The notes beneath the pieces were generated by a model, which was not told the origin of the DNA, did no database searches, and saw nothing but the letters and a program-made list of their open reading frames with translations. Of a DNA stretch of 64,000 nucleotides, positions 52,298 to 60,845 are shown piece by piece; position 1 is the stretch's first letter, and each line of letters starts with the position of its first letter. This stretch comes from JANQJA01 sp047947185 (GTDB lineage Bacteria; Pseudomonadota; Gammaproteobacteria; Pseudomonadales; Azotimanducaceae): positions 2,604,001 to 2,668,000 of the forward strand of contig CP170502.1 of NCBI GenBank assembly GCA_047947185.1, given 5' to 3'. The position numbers and the translations under genes were made by a program.

Positions 52298-53908
52298 CTA
52301 GCGGGACATGGCCCGCGTACTGTTTTCCCGGTGAATCAGGTATTCGTCATAGGTGCCCGGGAAATCAACCAGTTCATGATTCTTGATCTCAATGATCCGG
52401 GTCGCCAGCGAAGACACAAACTCCCGGTCATGACTGACAAAAATCAGCGTGCCCTCGTAATGCTCCAGGGCCAGGTTCAGCGATTCGATTGCCTCCATGT
52501 CCAGGTGGTTGGTCGGCTCATCCAGCAACATGACATTGGGTTCAGTCATAGTGAGTTTGCCGAACAACAGGCGGTTCTTCTCTCCACCGGAACAAACCCG
52601 CACGGACTTTTCGGAATCTTCCGATGAGAACAGGAGCCGGCCAAGGGTTGCCCGAACAATCTGGTCGTCATGGGTGGGCTTGCGCCACTGGCTCATCCAT
52701 TCATACAGGCTCAGGTCCTGGTCGAAAGTGGCGGTCGTGTCCTGGGGACAGTAACCCAACACCGCGTTTTCCGCCCACTTGATGGTGCCCTGGCTGGGCG
52801 TCAGGTCGTTCATCAGGCACCGCAACAGCGTCGATTTACCCACCCCGTTTTCACCAATAATCGCAACCCTGCTGCCAGCCTCAATCATCAGGTTGCCGCC
52901 CTCGAACAGCAGTTCCTCATCATAACGGTGCCCCAGGTCCTCAACCGTCACCGCAAGGCGGTGAAGTTTGGCAGCCTGGTTGAACCGGATGTAAGGGCTG
53001 ACGCGACTGGAGGGTTTGATGTCGTGCAACTCGATCTTTTCCAGTTGCCTGGCCCGGGAAGTCGCCTGCTTGGCTTTTGATGCATTGGCGGAGAACCGGC
53101 TGACAAAGTGCTTGAGCTCCAGGATTTGCGCCTGTTTCTTTGCATTCTGGGACTGCATCCGTTCCTGTACCGCCGTTGATGCAATCATGAAGTCGTCGTA
53201 GTTGCCCGGATAGATCCGCAATTCACCATAATCGATATCTGCCATATGCGTGCAGACTGCATTCAGGAAATGCCGGTCGTGGGAGATGATGATCATGGTG
53301 CTCTTGCGTTCATTCAGCACCGTCTCGAGCCAGCGAATGGTGTGGATATCCAGGTTGTTGGTGGGTTCGTCGAGCAAGAGGATATCGGGGTCGGAAAACA
53401 GTGCCTGCGCCAGCAGTACGCGCAGTTTCCAGCCGGGTGCCACCTCACTCATGGGCCCATAGTGCAGCGCCTCTTCAATACCGGCACCCAGCAGGATTTC
53501 ACCCGCACGGCTCTCGGCACTGTACCCATCCATTTCAGCAAACTGAACCTCAAGTTCAGCCACTTTCATACCGTCTTCTTCGGTCATGTCGGGCAGCGAG
53601 TACAGCCGGTCCCGCTCGGCCTTGATCGCGGCAAGCGCCTTGTCACCCATGATGACCGTGTCTATGACCGAATACTTCTCGAACGCGAACTGGTCCTGGC
53701 TGAGTTCACCAATGCGCAGGTTCGGCTCAATAGAGACATTGCCCGACGTTGGTGCAAGGCTGCCATTCAGGATTTTCATGAAAGTGGACTTGCCACAGCC
53801 GTTTGCCCCGATCAGGCCATATCGGTTGCCATTGCCAAATTTTGCAGAGATATTCTCAAACAATGGCTTGGCGCCAAATTGCATGGTGATGTTAGCTGTT
53901 GTAATCAA
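52298..53908 (-). CDS. ybiT: ABC-F ATPase YbiT
   Basis: A 536-residue translation-linked ABC-F protein with two ATPase domains and no membrane segment. The first Walker A is GANGCGKST and the first Walker B LLLDEPTNNLD; the second ATPase has GENGVGKST and the signature SGGEKNRLLFG. The unusual first signature region SEVAPGWKLR and the close match of the opening (TMQFGAKPLFENISAKFG) to E. coli YbiT support that name over EttA or Uup. The start is TTG 53908, as homology requires. A TTGACA/TATAGT promoter lies 58 bp upstream. Confidence 0.92.
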   Translation of the reverse strand: MITTANITMQFGAKPLFENISAKFGNGNRYGLIGANGCGKSTFMKILNGSLAPTSGNVSIEPNLRIGELSQDQFAFEKYSVIDTVIMGDKALAAIKAERDRLYSLPDMTEEDGMKVAELEVQFAEMDGYSAESRAGEILLGAGIEEALHYGPMSEVAPGWKLRVLLAQALFSDPDILLLDEPTNNLDIHTIRWLETVLNERKSTMIIISHDRHFLNAVCTHMADIDYGELRIYPGNYDDFMIASTAVQERMQSQNAKKQAQILELKHFVSRFSANASKAKQATSRARQLEKIELHDIKPSSRVSPYIRFNQAAKLHRLAVTVEDLGHRYDEELLFEGGNLMIEAGSRVAIIGENGVGKSTLLRCLMNDLTPSQGTIKWAENAVLGYCPQDTTATFDQDLSLYEWMSQWRKPTHDDQIVRATLGRLLFSSEDSEKSVRVCSGGEKNRLLFGKLTMTEPNVMLLDEPTNHLDMEAIESLNLALEHYEGTLIFVSHDREFVSSLATRIIEIKNHELVDFPGTYDEYLIHRENSTRAMSR

Positions 53909-53965
53909 TTGGGGATCCTGGTTGAGCGAGTAGGCAGGTGATGTCGAACGTCATGCGCGACGCGC

Positions 53966-53993
53966 ACTATAGTTAATTGGCGTGGGGTGTCAA
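53966..53993 (-). promoter_or_regulatory. Sigma-70 promoter for ybiT
   Basis: On the minus strand TTGACA and TATAGT are separated by 16 bp, 58 bp before the TTG start. The match to consensus is 11 of 12 bases. Confidence 0.65.
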
Positions 53994-54123
53994 CCCAAGT
54001 GTTGGCAGATATGACCGGGGCTTGACGGCTCGATTCCTGCTAACCTCGCCTCACCCGGGCATGTCGGCCCCGGTGCAGCAGCCGGCCACAAGCGCGCCGG
54101 ATCCAACGGGCTAACAGACGACA

Positions 54124-55371
54124 ATGACACAGCTACGTTTCTCTCTATCCAGGCATACTGGCGATGCGCTCTGGCTGCTGGTCGGCGCTGCCGTTACAGC
54201 GAAGGTCCTCGTCAAGGGCGACGAGCGATCTGTCTACCCCATTTTTGCCACCGCAACCCACAACTGGTGGGCAGGCATTTCCATGTACCAGGAAGTCGGC
54301 GAAACTGACCTGTACCGCTACTCGCCAGTTTTCTCTGTATTCTTTACCCCTTTCGCCATGCATGAAACCTGGAGCCACATCAGCTGGATCCTGGCGAGCA
54401 TGGCGCTCATGTACTACGCCTGCCGGCAGTTCTACGCCGAGCTCATCAAGCCGCAGTTAACGCAGGAAACCGACGGAACACTTAACCTCTTTCTGCTGCT
54501 TGTTGGTCTCACTTTTGTGCGCTCGGTCTGGCAGGGCCAGAGCAATATCCTGCTGATGGCGATGATCCTGCTGGCACTGGTCGCACTCATGCGCGGCAGG
54601 TCATGGCGTGCCGCGTTTTTCCTGACAGCCACCATATTCATCAAAATCTGGCCGATAGCACTGGTTTTGCTGCTGGCAACAAAACGCTGGCGACTCATCC
54701 CGCAATGCCTGGTGATTGGCCTGGTGCTGGCGGCTTTACCTTTTCTGACCCAACCACCCGACATAGTGCTGGACCAGTACAACGCCTGGTTCAGGAGCCT
54801 CATCCTGGATCAGGGGCGCAGAACCAGCTACCGTGACTTCTGGACCCTGTGGGAACTGTTTGGCGGCATCGTAAACCCCATGGTCTATCACCTGGCCCAG
54901 CTTGGCAGCGGTCTTGTCATATTTGCCCTGTCCCTGGTTGTCCTCTCGCGGCCAGGCAGTGAAGCCAGCAGGCTTTTCCTGATCCTCAGCCTGTGGGTAT
55001 GCTGGCAACTGCAGATTGGTCCCGGTACCGAACGCATGACCTACAGCATCTTCGCGCCGGTGATTGCTGGGGCTGTCCTCGTCTTTCGGGATAAAGCCTG
55101 GTGGCTCCTGGTGACAAGTCTTGTGCTGCTAGGCATTTTTACCCACGGTTCACTCGAACGCGTTTTCCTCAAGTTTTTTCCCGCCGCGGAGGTGCTGATT
55201 GTGATGTCAGCGACCACCTATTTCCTCTGGCTGGTGTGGTATCTGTTGGCCTGCAGACCCGACCCCGGAGCCGGAGCACAAGGTCGTCCACCGTCGTCCC
55301 GACCCGAGGCCGCCCACCGTCGTCCCGATCGGAGGCCCGCAGGGCCGAAGCGGAGGGACCTCGCTTTTTGA
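54124..55371 (+). CDS. GT87/DUF2029-like membrane glycosyltransferase; 3' end in repeats
   Basis: A 415-residue polytopic protein with about nine hydrophobic helices, resembling DUF2029/GT87 polyprenyl-linked mannosyl- or arabinosyl-type transferases (YRYSPVFSVFFTPFAMH; VRSVWQGQSNILLMAMI; YRDFWTLWELFGG). The last roughly 28 residues (RPDPGAGAQGRPPSSRP and beyond) are translated repeat DNA, and the TGA stop lies in the spacer of the first full repeat unit. The genuine C-terminus has been replaced. It remains likely to fold because the end is cytoplasmic and beyond the last helix, WYLLAC. Confidence 0.75.
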   Translation: MTQLRFSLSRHTGDALWLLVGAAVTAKVLVKGDERSVYPIFATATHNWWAGISMYQEVGETDLYRYSPVFSVFFTPFAMHETWSHISWILASMALMYYACRQFYAELIKPQLTQETDGTLNLFLLLVGLTFVRSVWQGQSNILLMAMILLALVALMRGRSWRAAFFLTATIFIKIWPIALVLLLATKRWRLIPQCLVIGLVLAALPFLTQPPDIVLDQYNAWFRSLILDQGRRTSYRDFWTLWELFGGIVNPMVYHLAQLGSGLVIFALSLVVLSRPGSEASRLFLILSLWVCWQLQIGPGTERMTYSIFAPVIAGAVLVFRDKAWWLLVTSLVLLGIFTHGSLERVFLKFFPAAEVLIVMSATTYFLWLVWYLLACRPDPGAGAQGRPPSSRPEAAHRRPDRRPAGPKRRDLAF

Positions 55372-55999
55372 ACCCGAGGTTTCTCCATTCCGTGGCTGCG
55401 CCACGCCAGTCGAAACGACAGCGTAGCCGTCGTCCCGACCCGAGGCCGTAGGTCGCAGCACCACCGTCGTCCCGACCGGAGGCCCACAGGGCCGAAGCGG
55501 AGGGACCTCGCTTTTTAAACCCGAGATTTCTCCATTCCGTGGCTGCGCCACCGTCGTCCCGACCGGAGGCCCGCAGGGCCGGAGCGGAGGGACCTCGCTT
55601 TTGAACCCGAGATTTCTCCATTCCGTGGCTGCGCCACTCCAGTCGAAACGACAGCGTAGCCGTCGTCCCGACCGGAGGCCGTAGGTCGCAGCACCACCGT
55701 CGTCCCGACCGGAGGCCCGCAGGGCCGAAGCGGAGGGACCTCGCTTTTTAAACCCGAGATTTCTCCATTCCGTGGCTGCGCCACTCCAGTCGAAACGACA
55801 GCGTAGCCGTCGTCCCGACCCGAGGCCGCCCACAGTCGTCCCGACCGGAGGCCCGCAGGGCCGGAGCGGAGGGACCTCGCTTTTTGAACCCGAGATTTCT
55901 CCATTCCGTGGCTGCGCCACTCCAGTCGAAACGACAGCGTAGCCGTCGTCCCTACCCGAGGCCGCCCACAGTCGTCCCGACCGAAGCGGAGGGACCTCG
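55285..55999. repeat. Repeat array 2: inverted pairs of two related 46-47 bp units (BIME-like)
   Basis: Five full X units (55319-55364, 55466-55511, 55553-55598, 55699-55744, 55835-55880) face Y units in opposite orientation (55373-55419, 55606-55652, 55753-55799, 55889-55935, and truncated 55520-55551) across 7-8 nt TTTTT(G/A)AA spacers. Half X units lie between the pairs. A last X at 55971-55999 has lost precisely its inner hairpin. X and Y share the geometry of the 49-bp unit of the first mosaic, and their arms covary. The long frames through the array are artefacts. Confidence 0.9.
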
Positions 56000-56009
56000 T
56001 CCGTAAAAC

Positions 56010-56361
56010 TCACTCAGATCTTCCGCCCCTGTGTTTAGCCTCCCAATCAATGCGACTTCTTGGCCCGGCACTACCTGCTTGCGCAGTTGTCTGTACGACG
56101 AAAAAACCCATGAAACCTGGCCAGACTGCAGGTCGGCAAGTACAGGTCAAACCCAAAACTTGCCCGGTCAGGAAACCGTCGTCACAATGACAATGATGGT
56201 TCGAAGGATCTTTCCATGCTTCAGCGTGACAAGCCAACCGCAGGGTTCAACAACACGATCAAATTCCCGAGCTGTCGGGCGACTGGCGCCGGGGTCCTCC
56301 GGCTCTCGCTGGTGCCGCAATTACGGGGCGCCTGGTAGGCCGTAACAGGAAGGAAACTGGC
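56010..56361. other. Intergenic stretch after the array
   Basis: About 350 bp with no reading frame I would accept. It contains the ribosome site of the oxidoreductase gene (AGGAAGGA at its end) and a CACAATGACAATGATGG stretch. Presumably it carries the promoter for the 56362 gene. Confidence 0.5.
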
Positions 56362-57345
56362 TTGAAAGCAATCACTTACTATCGCTACGGCCCGCCTGAT
56401 GTGCTGGGTATTGAAGAGATCGAGGCACCGCAACCAAACCCGGATGAGGTTCTGATCCGGGTACAGGCAGCCGAGGTCACAAAATCTGATTGCGAGATGC
56501 GCAGCTTTCGTTACGCCGTCAAATGGTTCTGGTTACCCTTACGCCTCTATCTTGGGCTGCGCGCACCCCGGCGACCTGTGCTGGGGGGGTACTTTGCCGG
56601 CGAGATCGTCGCCGTGGGCCGAGACGTCAATGAGTTTGCGCCCGGCGACCCGATCCTGGGATCCGCCGGACTGCGCCTGGGTGCCCATGCAGAGTACATG
56701 ACGCTGCCCGCGAGTTACACCCTTGTGGCAAAACCGCCCAGTATGGACTTTGAGACAGCTGCGGCAATGTCCCTGGGCGGCCTCAACGCGCTTCACTTCC
56801 TACGATCCATGAAAGTGAAAGCGGGCGACCGGGTGCTGATTAATGGTGCAGGCGGCAGCATCGGTGCCTGGGCCATCCAGATCGCCAAAGCCATGGGTGC
56901 AGAGGTGACTGCGGTTGACAAGCCCGCCAAAGAACAGGCGCTGCGTGGGTTTGGTGCAGACCACTTCATCGACTATACCCGCACCAGTTTCGTCGCCAAC
57001 GGCGAGACCTACGACGCAATCTTCGACATGGTTCCCAACAGTTCATATTCGGGCTGCATGCAGCGTCTTGCGCCGGGCGGCCATTACTGCACCGGCAACC
57101 CGACACTCTTCCGCATGCTGCGTTGCGGTCTAACCAACCTGTTCACCAGCAGAACCGCAACCTTCAGCTTCGCCGGGGAAACCCGGGAAGAACTGCAGAC
57201 GCTGGTCACCCTGTTCGAGACAGGCCAGATTCGCTCAATTGTTGACACGGTGTACCCCATGGACAAGGTTGTCGAGGCGCACCAGCGGGTTGAGAACGAA
57301 GAACGCTCGGGCGCAATTGTCATCTCGTTTAACAGGAGCGGCTAA
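56362..57345 (+). CDS. Zinc-type alcohol dehydrogenase-like / quinone oxidoreductase (MDR)
   Basis: A 327-residue medium-chain reductase. The N-terminal catalytic fold (YYRYGPPDVLGIEEIEAPQP) and NAD(P) site (LINGAGGSIGAWAIQIAKAMGA) are clear. The zinc-ligand cysteine and histidine pattern of alcohol dehydrogenases is not seen, so it fits the quinone oxidoreductase subgroup. The start is TTG 56362 with AGGAAGGA at good distance. It may use a quinone or an enone such as lipid oxidation products. It is convergent with the APH-like gene. Confidence 0.85.
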   Translation: MKAITYYRYGPPDVLGIEEIEAPQPNPDEVLIRVQAAEVTKSDCEMRSFRYAVKWFWLPLRLYLGLRAPRRPVLGGYFAGEIVAVGRDVNEFAPGDPILGSAGLRLGAHAEYMTLPASYTLVAKPPSMDFETAAAMSLGGLNALHFLRSMKVKAGDRVLINGAGGSIGAWAIQIAKAMGAEVTAVDKPAKEQALRGFGADHFIDYTRTSFVANGETYDAIFDMVPNSSYSGCMQRLAPGGHYCTGNPTLFRMLRCGLTNLFTSRTATFSFAGETREELQTLVTLFETGQIRSIVDTVYPMDKVVEAHQRVENEERSGAIVISFNRSG

Positions 57346-57361
57346 CCTGTGACAGGCAGCG

Positions 57362-58264
57362 CTAGCTTGCCCGATCGCCAACCGGCGAAAGCAGCACCCG
57401 GGCCGACTCACGAACGCAGGCCAGGGCTTCACCACGCATGTGGTCCAGCAGGTCTTGCGCCAGTCCCCAGTCGCCCATAAACCGCAGGGCCGCAGCGGCA
57501 ACATAAACCTGCCACAACGCAAGACGCTGCGTGTCCACTGCCTTCCCCTGCATGTATTGCCGGGTGAACTCATCCATACCGGCCGTGCCAAATTTGTACC
57601 GGAGCTCCAGCCGGCAACAGGCCACATCGGACAAGGGGTCGCCAATTGCGGCATCCTCCCAATCCAGGATGCTTGCGATTGTGCCGTCCTGCCAGAGCAG
57701 GTTTTCTGGCCAGAAGTCGCCATGCAGGAGTCTCGGTGTGCCGGTATAGGCCGTATTCGGCAGTTGGATCAGGTATGACCTGAGTTCTTCCCATTCCGGC
57801 GTAGCCGGCAGGTAATCCAGCACTTCTGGCAACGGATTGGTTCTTGACGGCAGACCCGGCAGGCTGTCGATGGGCAAGGCGTGAATCCGGTGCAGCAGGT
57901 CCGCCATCTGCCTGATGTAGTGGCTGGCTGAATCGTCAGGGATTTTGCTGCTGCCCGCAACGTATGCCATGACAAGGTACGGCGAGCCCAGGATACCGCC
58001 CGTCTCGTCAACACGGAGGGGCTCGGGAACCGGCAGGCCAAGCCGGAAGAGCGATTGCAGCAGACGATACTCCAGCGCGGCAGTATGCCCCGAGTGAGAT
58101 TCACCGTGAACCCGGAGCACCAGGTCTCCGCCACCGTCATCAGGTGACTTCAGTTCAATCCGGTAAACATCCGCAGAGACGCCGCCTGTCAGGCTGGCAA
58201 CAGAGGCAATATCCGCATCGGGAAACAACCGGCGGACAATTTGGGAGAAGGCAGGTTCATTCAT
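57362..58264 (-). CDS. Aminoglycoside phosphotransferase (APH)-like kinase family protein
   Basis: A 300-residue protein with the kinase-like APH fold: the Brenner motif LLHGDFWPENLLW (catalytic Asp near 190) and the following SILDWEDAAIGDPLSDVA with the metal-binding DxD. In actinobacteria and gammaproteobacteria, relatives sit beside acyl-CoA dehydrogenase genes and have been linked to ACAD10/11-like hydroxyacyl-CoA phosphorylation. The adjacent ACAD pair supports that idea. ATG 58264 gives MNEPAFSQ, and the frame upstream is not protein-like. Antibiotic resistance is not implied. Confidence 0.82.
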   Translation of the reverse strand: MNEPAFSQIVRRLFPDADIASVASLTGGVSADVYRIELKSPDDGGGDLVLRVHGESHSGHTAALEYRLLQSLFRLGLPVPEPLRVDETGGILGSPYLVMAYVAGSSKIPDDSASHYIRQMADLLHRIHALPIDSLPGLPSRTNPLPEVLDYLPATPEWEELRSYLIQLPNTAYTGTPRLLHGDFWPENLLWQDGTIASILDWEDAAIGDPLSDVACCRLELRYKFGTAGMDEFTRQYMQGKAVDTQRLALWQVYVAAAALRFMGDWGLAQDLLDHMRGEALACVRESARVLLSPVGDRAS

Positions 58265-58398
58265 GGCTGTGGAGTGTGGTCTCACCGGATCAACAGTGCA
58301 ACAGGACAAAACACGCACAAAAGAAGCCGGCCAATCAGGGTAATCACCCGCCAGTTGGTTTATCCTGTGGACCGTTTTGAACCTGCAACGGAGAAGTC

Positions 58399-59643
58399 AT
58401 GTCTGACGCACAACGCAAGGATACGCCCGCCCAGGCCGAGTACCGGGCTCACTGCCAGGAGTGGCTGGCAAAAAACCATCCAGGCCGGCCCCCGGTCAAA
58501 CTGCCGCTGGGCGCACTGGAACTGTCTGACCCGGAAGCCCTGGCCTGGCTGCAGGCATGGCAGAAGTCCGCCTATGATGGTGGCCTGATTGGTTGCGACT
58601 ATCCCAAAGAATGTGGCGGTGGCGGTCTCGAAAACTGCCAGGCAATTGCCAATCATGAAATGCAGCGTGCCCAGACACCTTACCTGCCGAACATTATTGG
58701 TATGGGGATGGCAGCACCCACCATTTTTTTCCACGCCAGGGACGATGTAAAAGCTGAGCTACTGCCTCGACTGCTATCGGGCGAGGACATCTGGTGCCAG
58801 GGCTTCAGCGAGCCGGGTGCCGGCTCCGACCTTGCCAACCAGCAGACATTTGCGGAACGTGATGGTGACAACTGGGTCATCAACGGTCACAAGGTCTGGA
58901 CGTCGCTCGCGCATTTTGCTGACTGGATGATCCTGCTTTGTCGCACTGACAAGGCAGACAAGTACAACGGCCTGTCCTACTTCGTGGTGCCGATCAAGTC
59001 GGCGCTGGGCAAGGGTGTAACCGTGCGCCCCCTGATCAAGATGACGGGCGAGACCGGCTTCAACGAGGTCATATTTGACGGCCTGGTTGTGTCTGACCGT
59101 TATCGCCTGGATGAGGTGGGCGCTGGCTGGAAGGTGGCCATGACCACCCTGGCACATGAACGCGGTGCCGGTCTGCTGGTGACACCGGCCTCCGGCGGCA
59201 TGTCGCTGGAAGAGGAGAGCAACGTTTCCACCAGCAGTGCCATGTCACTGGTTGACCTTGCCCGGTCGCAGCCCAGGGGCCAGGGTACGGCTGCCGATGA
59301 CCCGGTCATTCGCGATGAAATCATGCAACTGCTGATTCGGCAGGAGGCCATACGCCAGAACAGCCGCCGGGCTAGCGTGCAGACACTGACTGATCACCCC
59401 ATGCGCATCCCCCTGCAGAGCAAACTCGTGAATACCGAAATTCACCAGGACATGACCGAACTGGCCTACCAGATTGAAGGCATGGCCAGCACCCTTTCCG
59501 TAACGGACCCGAAGGCGCCCATCTCTGGCAAGTACCCACTGGCCTACATGAACAGTTTTGGCGTGACCATTGCCGCGGGTGCCAACGAGGTTCAGCGCAA
59601 CATACTGGGCGAGCGTGTGCTCGGCCTGCCCAAATCCAAGTAG
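58399..59643 (+). CDS. Acyl-CoA dehydrogenase, first subunit of a pair
   Basis: A 414-residue acyl-CoA dehydrogenase. FAD-binding signatures FSEPGAGSDLANQQT and VINGHKVWTSLAHFADW are present, with a C-terminal block NEVQRNILGERVLGLP. It sits 15 bp ahead of a second, shorter ACAD gene, an arrangement typical of heterotetrameric (alpha2beta2) dehydrogenases known from steroid side-chain degradation. The active-site base cannot be confidently placed. It probably belongs with the APH-like kinase and the DUF7064-like gene in lipid or steroid catabolism; which pathway is inferred. Confidence 0.9.
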   Translation: MSDAQRKDTPAQAEYRAHCQEWLAKNHPGRPPVKLPLGALELSDPEALAWLQAWQKSAYDGGLIGCDYPKECGGGGLENCQAIANHEMQRAQTPYLPNIIGMGMAAPTIFFHARDDVKAELLPRLLSGEDIWCQGFSEPGAGSDLANQQTFAERDGDNWVINGHKVWTSLAHFADWMILLCRTDKADKYNGLSYFVVPIKSALGKGVTVRPLIKMTGETGFNEVIFDGLVVSDRYRLDEVGAGWKVAMTTLAHERGAGLLVTPASGGMSLEEESNVSTSSAMSLVDLARSQPRGQGTAADDPVIRDEIMQLLIRQEAIRQNSRRASVQTLTDHPMRIPLQSKLVNTEIHQDMTELAYQIEGMASTLSVTDPKAPISGKYPLAYMNSFGVTIAAGANEVQRNILGERVLGLPKSK

Positions 59644-59658
59644 ACAGGGGGAACCGAG

Positions 59659-60792
59659 ATGGCAGAACAACCCAGAAATTTCGGCTTTGGCGAAGACGAA
59701 GCCATGCTGCGTGATTCAGCGCGCAGGTTCTTTGAAGACAACTATCCGGCCGACAGGCTCCACGCACTGGTGGCCCATGACAGCAACATCCACCGCCCCA
59801 ATGACTGCGTGTGGAACCCCGATCACTGGCAGCAGATTGTTGAACTGGGGTGGCCTGCGGTCTGTATCCCGGAGAGCGCCGGTGGTATTGGCATGCCGTT
59901 GGTTGCCGCAGTGGCACTGGCTGAGGAAGCGGGTCGGGCCGGTTTCCCGTCACCGCTCCTAGCAACGCTGAATGCCAGTTTTGTGCTGATGCACTGTGGC
60001 ACTGATGCCGCCAATGCCGCACTGGGCGATATTGCCGGCGGCAAGGCAACCAGCCTCGCCATCAGCGCCAAAGATGGCAGCCACGATTTTTCCCGCTGCG
60101 ACGTCAGCGTTGCCGATGGCAAGCTGAATGGCACAGCCTGTTATGTCCAGGATGCCCGCAAGGCAGGCCAGTTTGTCGTGAGCGCCAGGCACGGGGCTGA
60201 CATTGGCCTTTACCTGGTCGACGCAACCGCAGAGGGCCTGGAACTGCTGCCGGATTCGATTATTGACCTGACGCGCGACCAGGCGAGCCTGACTTTTACG
60301 AACTGTCCAGCGACAGAACTCAGCGCCGATGGTGTTGAGGTGCTTACCCGGGCACTCCCTGCGATACTCTGCATCACCTCTGCGGACATGGTAGGCGCCG
60401 GCGAGTGGTTGCTGCAGACCACGGTTGAGTACGCCAAGACCCGCGTGCAGTTCGATCGACCGCTGGGGTTCTTCCAGGCCGTCAAACATCCGCTGGTCAA
60501 CGTCATGATCGCCATCGACGACGCCAGGTCACTGACCTACAACGCCGCCTGTGCCGTCGACTGTGAACCGGAACGCGCACTCAACTACGCCCGTATGGCG
60601 AAATCAGCCGCCGGCGACATGGCGGTATCCAGCGCCAGCCGTGCTGTCCAGTTTCACGGTGGTATCGGCTTCACCTGGGAATGTTATGTACACCTGTTCT
60701 TCAAGCGCCAGATGCACAACCAGGTGCTGTTTGGCGATGCCAGGTATCATCGTGCGGAACTCGCCCGGGCACTCATGGGGGAAGCAGCATGA
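59659..60792 (+). CDS. Acyl-CoA dehydrogenase, second subunit of a pair
   Basis: A 377-residue ACAD (FGFGEDEAMLRDSARRFFEDN; TRVQFDRPLGFFQAVKHPLV; AVQFHGGIGFTWECYVHLFFKR), with FAD-contact motifs but divergent N-terminal FAD strand; in known alpha2beta2 ACADs one subunit lacks a complete site. A GGGGGAACC ribosome site lies in the 15-bp gap. Likely partner of the 58399-59643 product. The two proteins together would desaturate a CoA thioester, possibly of a branched or cyclic acid. Confidence 0.9.
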   Translation: MAEQPRNFGFGEDEAMLRDSARRFFEDNYPADRLHALVAHDSNIHRPNDCVWNPDHWQQIVELGWPAVCIPESAGGIGMPLVAAVALAEEAGRAGFPSPLLATLNASFVLMHCGTDAANAALGDIAGGKATSLAISAKDGSHDFSRCDVSVADGKLNGTACYVQDARKAGQFVVSARHGADIGLYLVDATAEGLELLPDSIIDLTRDQASLTFTNCPATELSADGVEVLTRALPAILCITSADMVGAGEWLLQTTVEYAKTRVQFDRPLGFFQAVKHPLVNVMIAIDDARSLTYNAACAVDCEPERALNYARMAKSAAGDMAVSSASRAVQFHGGIGFTWECYVHLFFKRQMHNQVLFGDARYHRAELARALMGEAA

Positions 60793-60845
60793 TCCGGACC
60801 GGGTCCCTGAAAACCGCACTACCCAACCAATGACGGGAGGTATTC

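Noticed and set aside
55207..56013. Large open frame of 268 codons on the minus strand through array 2
   Set aside because: It is a translation of the X/Y repeats (periodic GRDDG and PPLR blocks) without ribosome site or family resemblance; the repeats simply lack stops in this frame.
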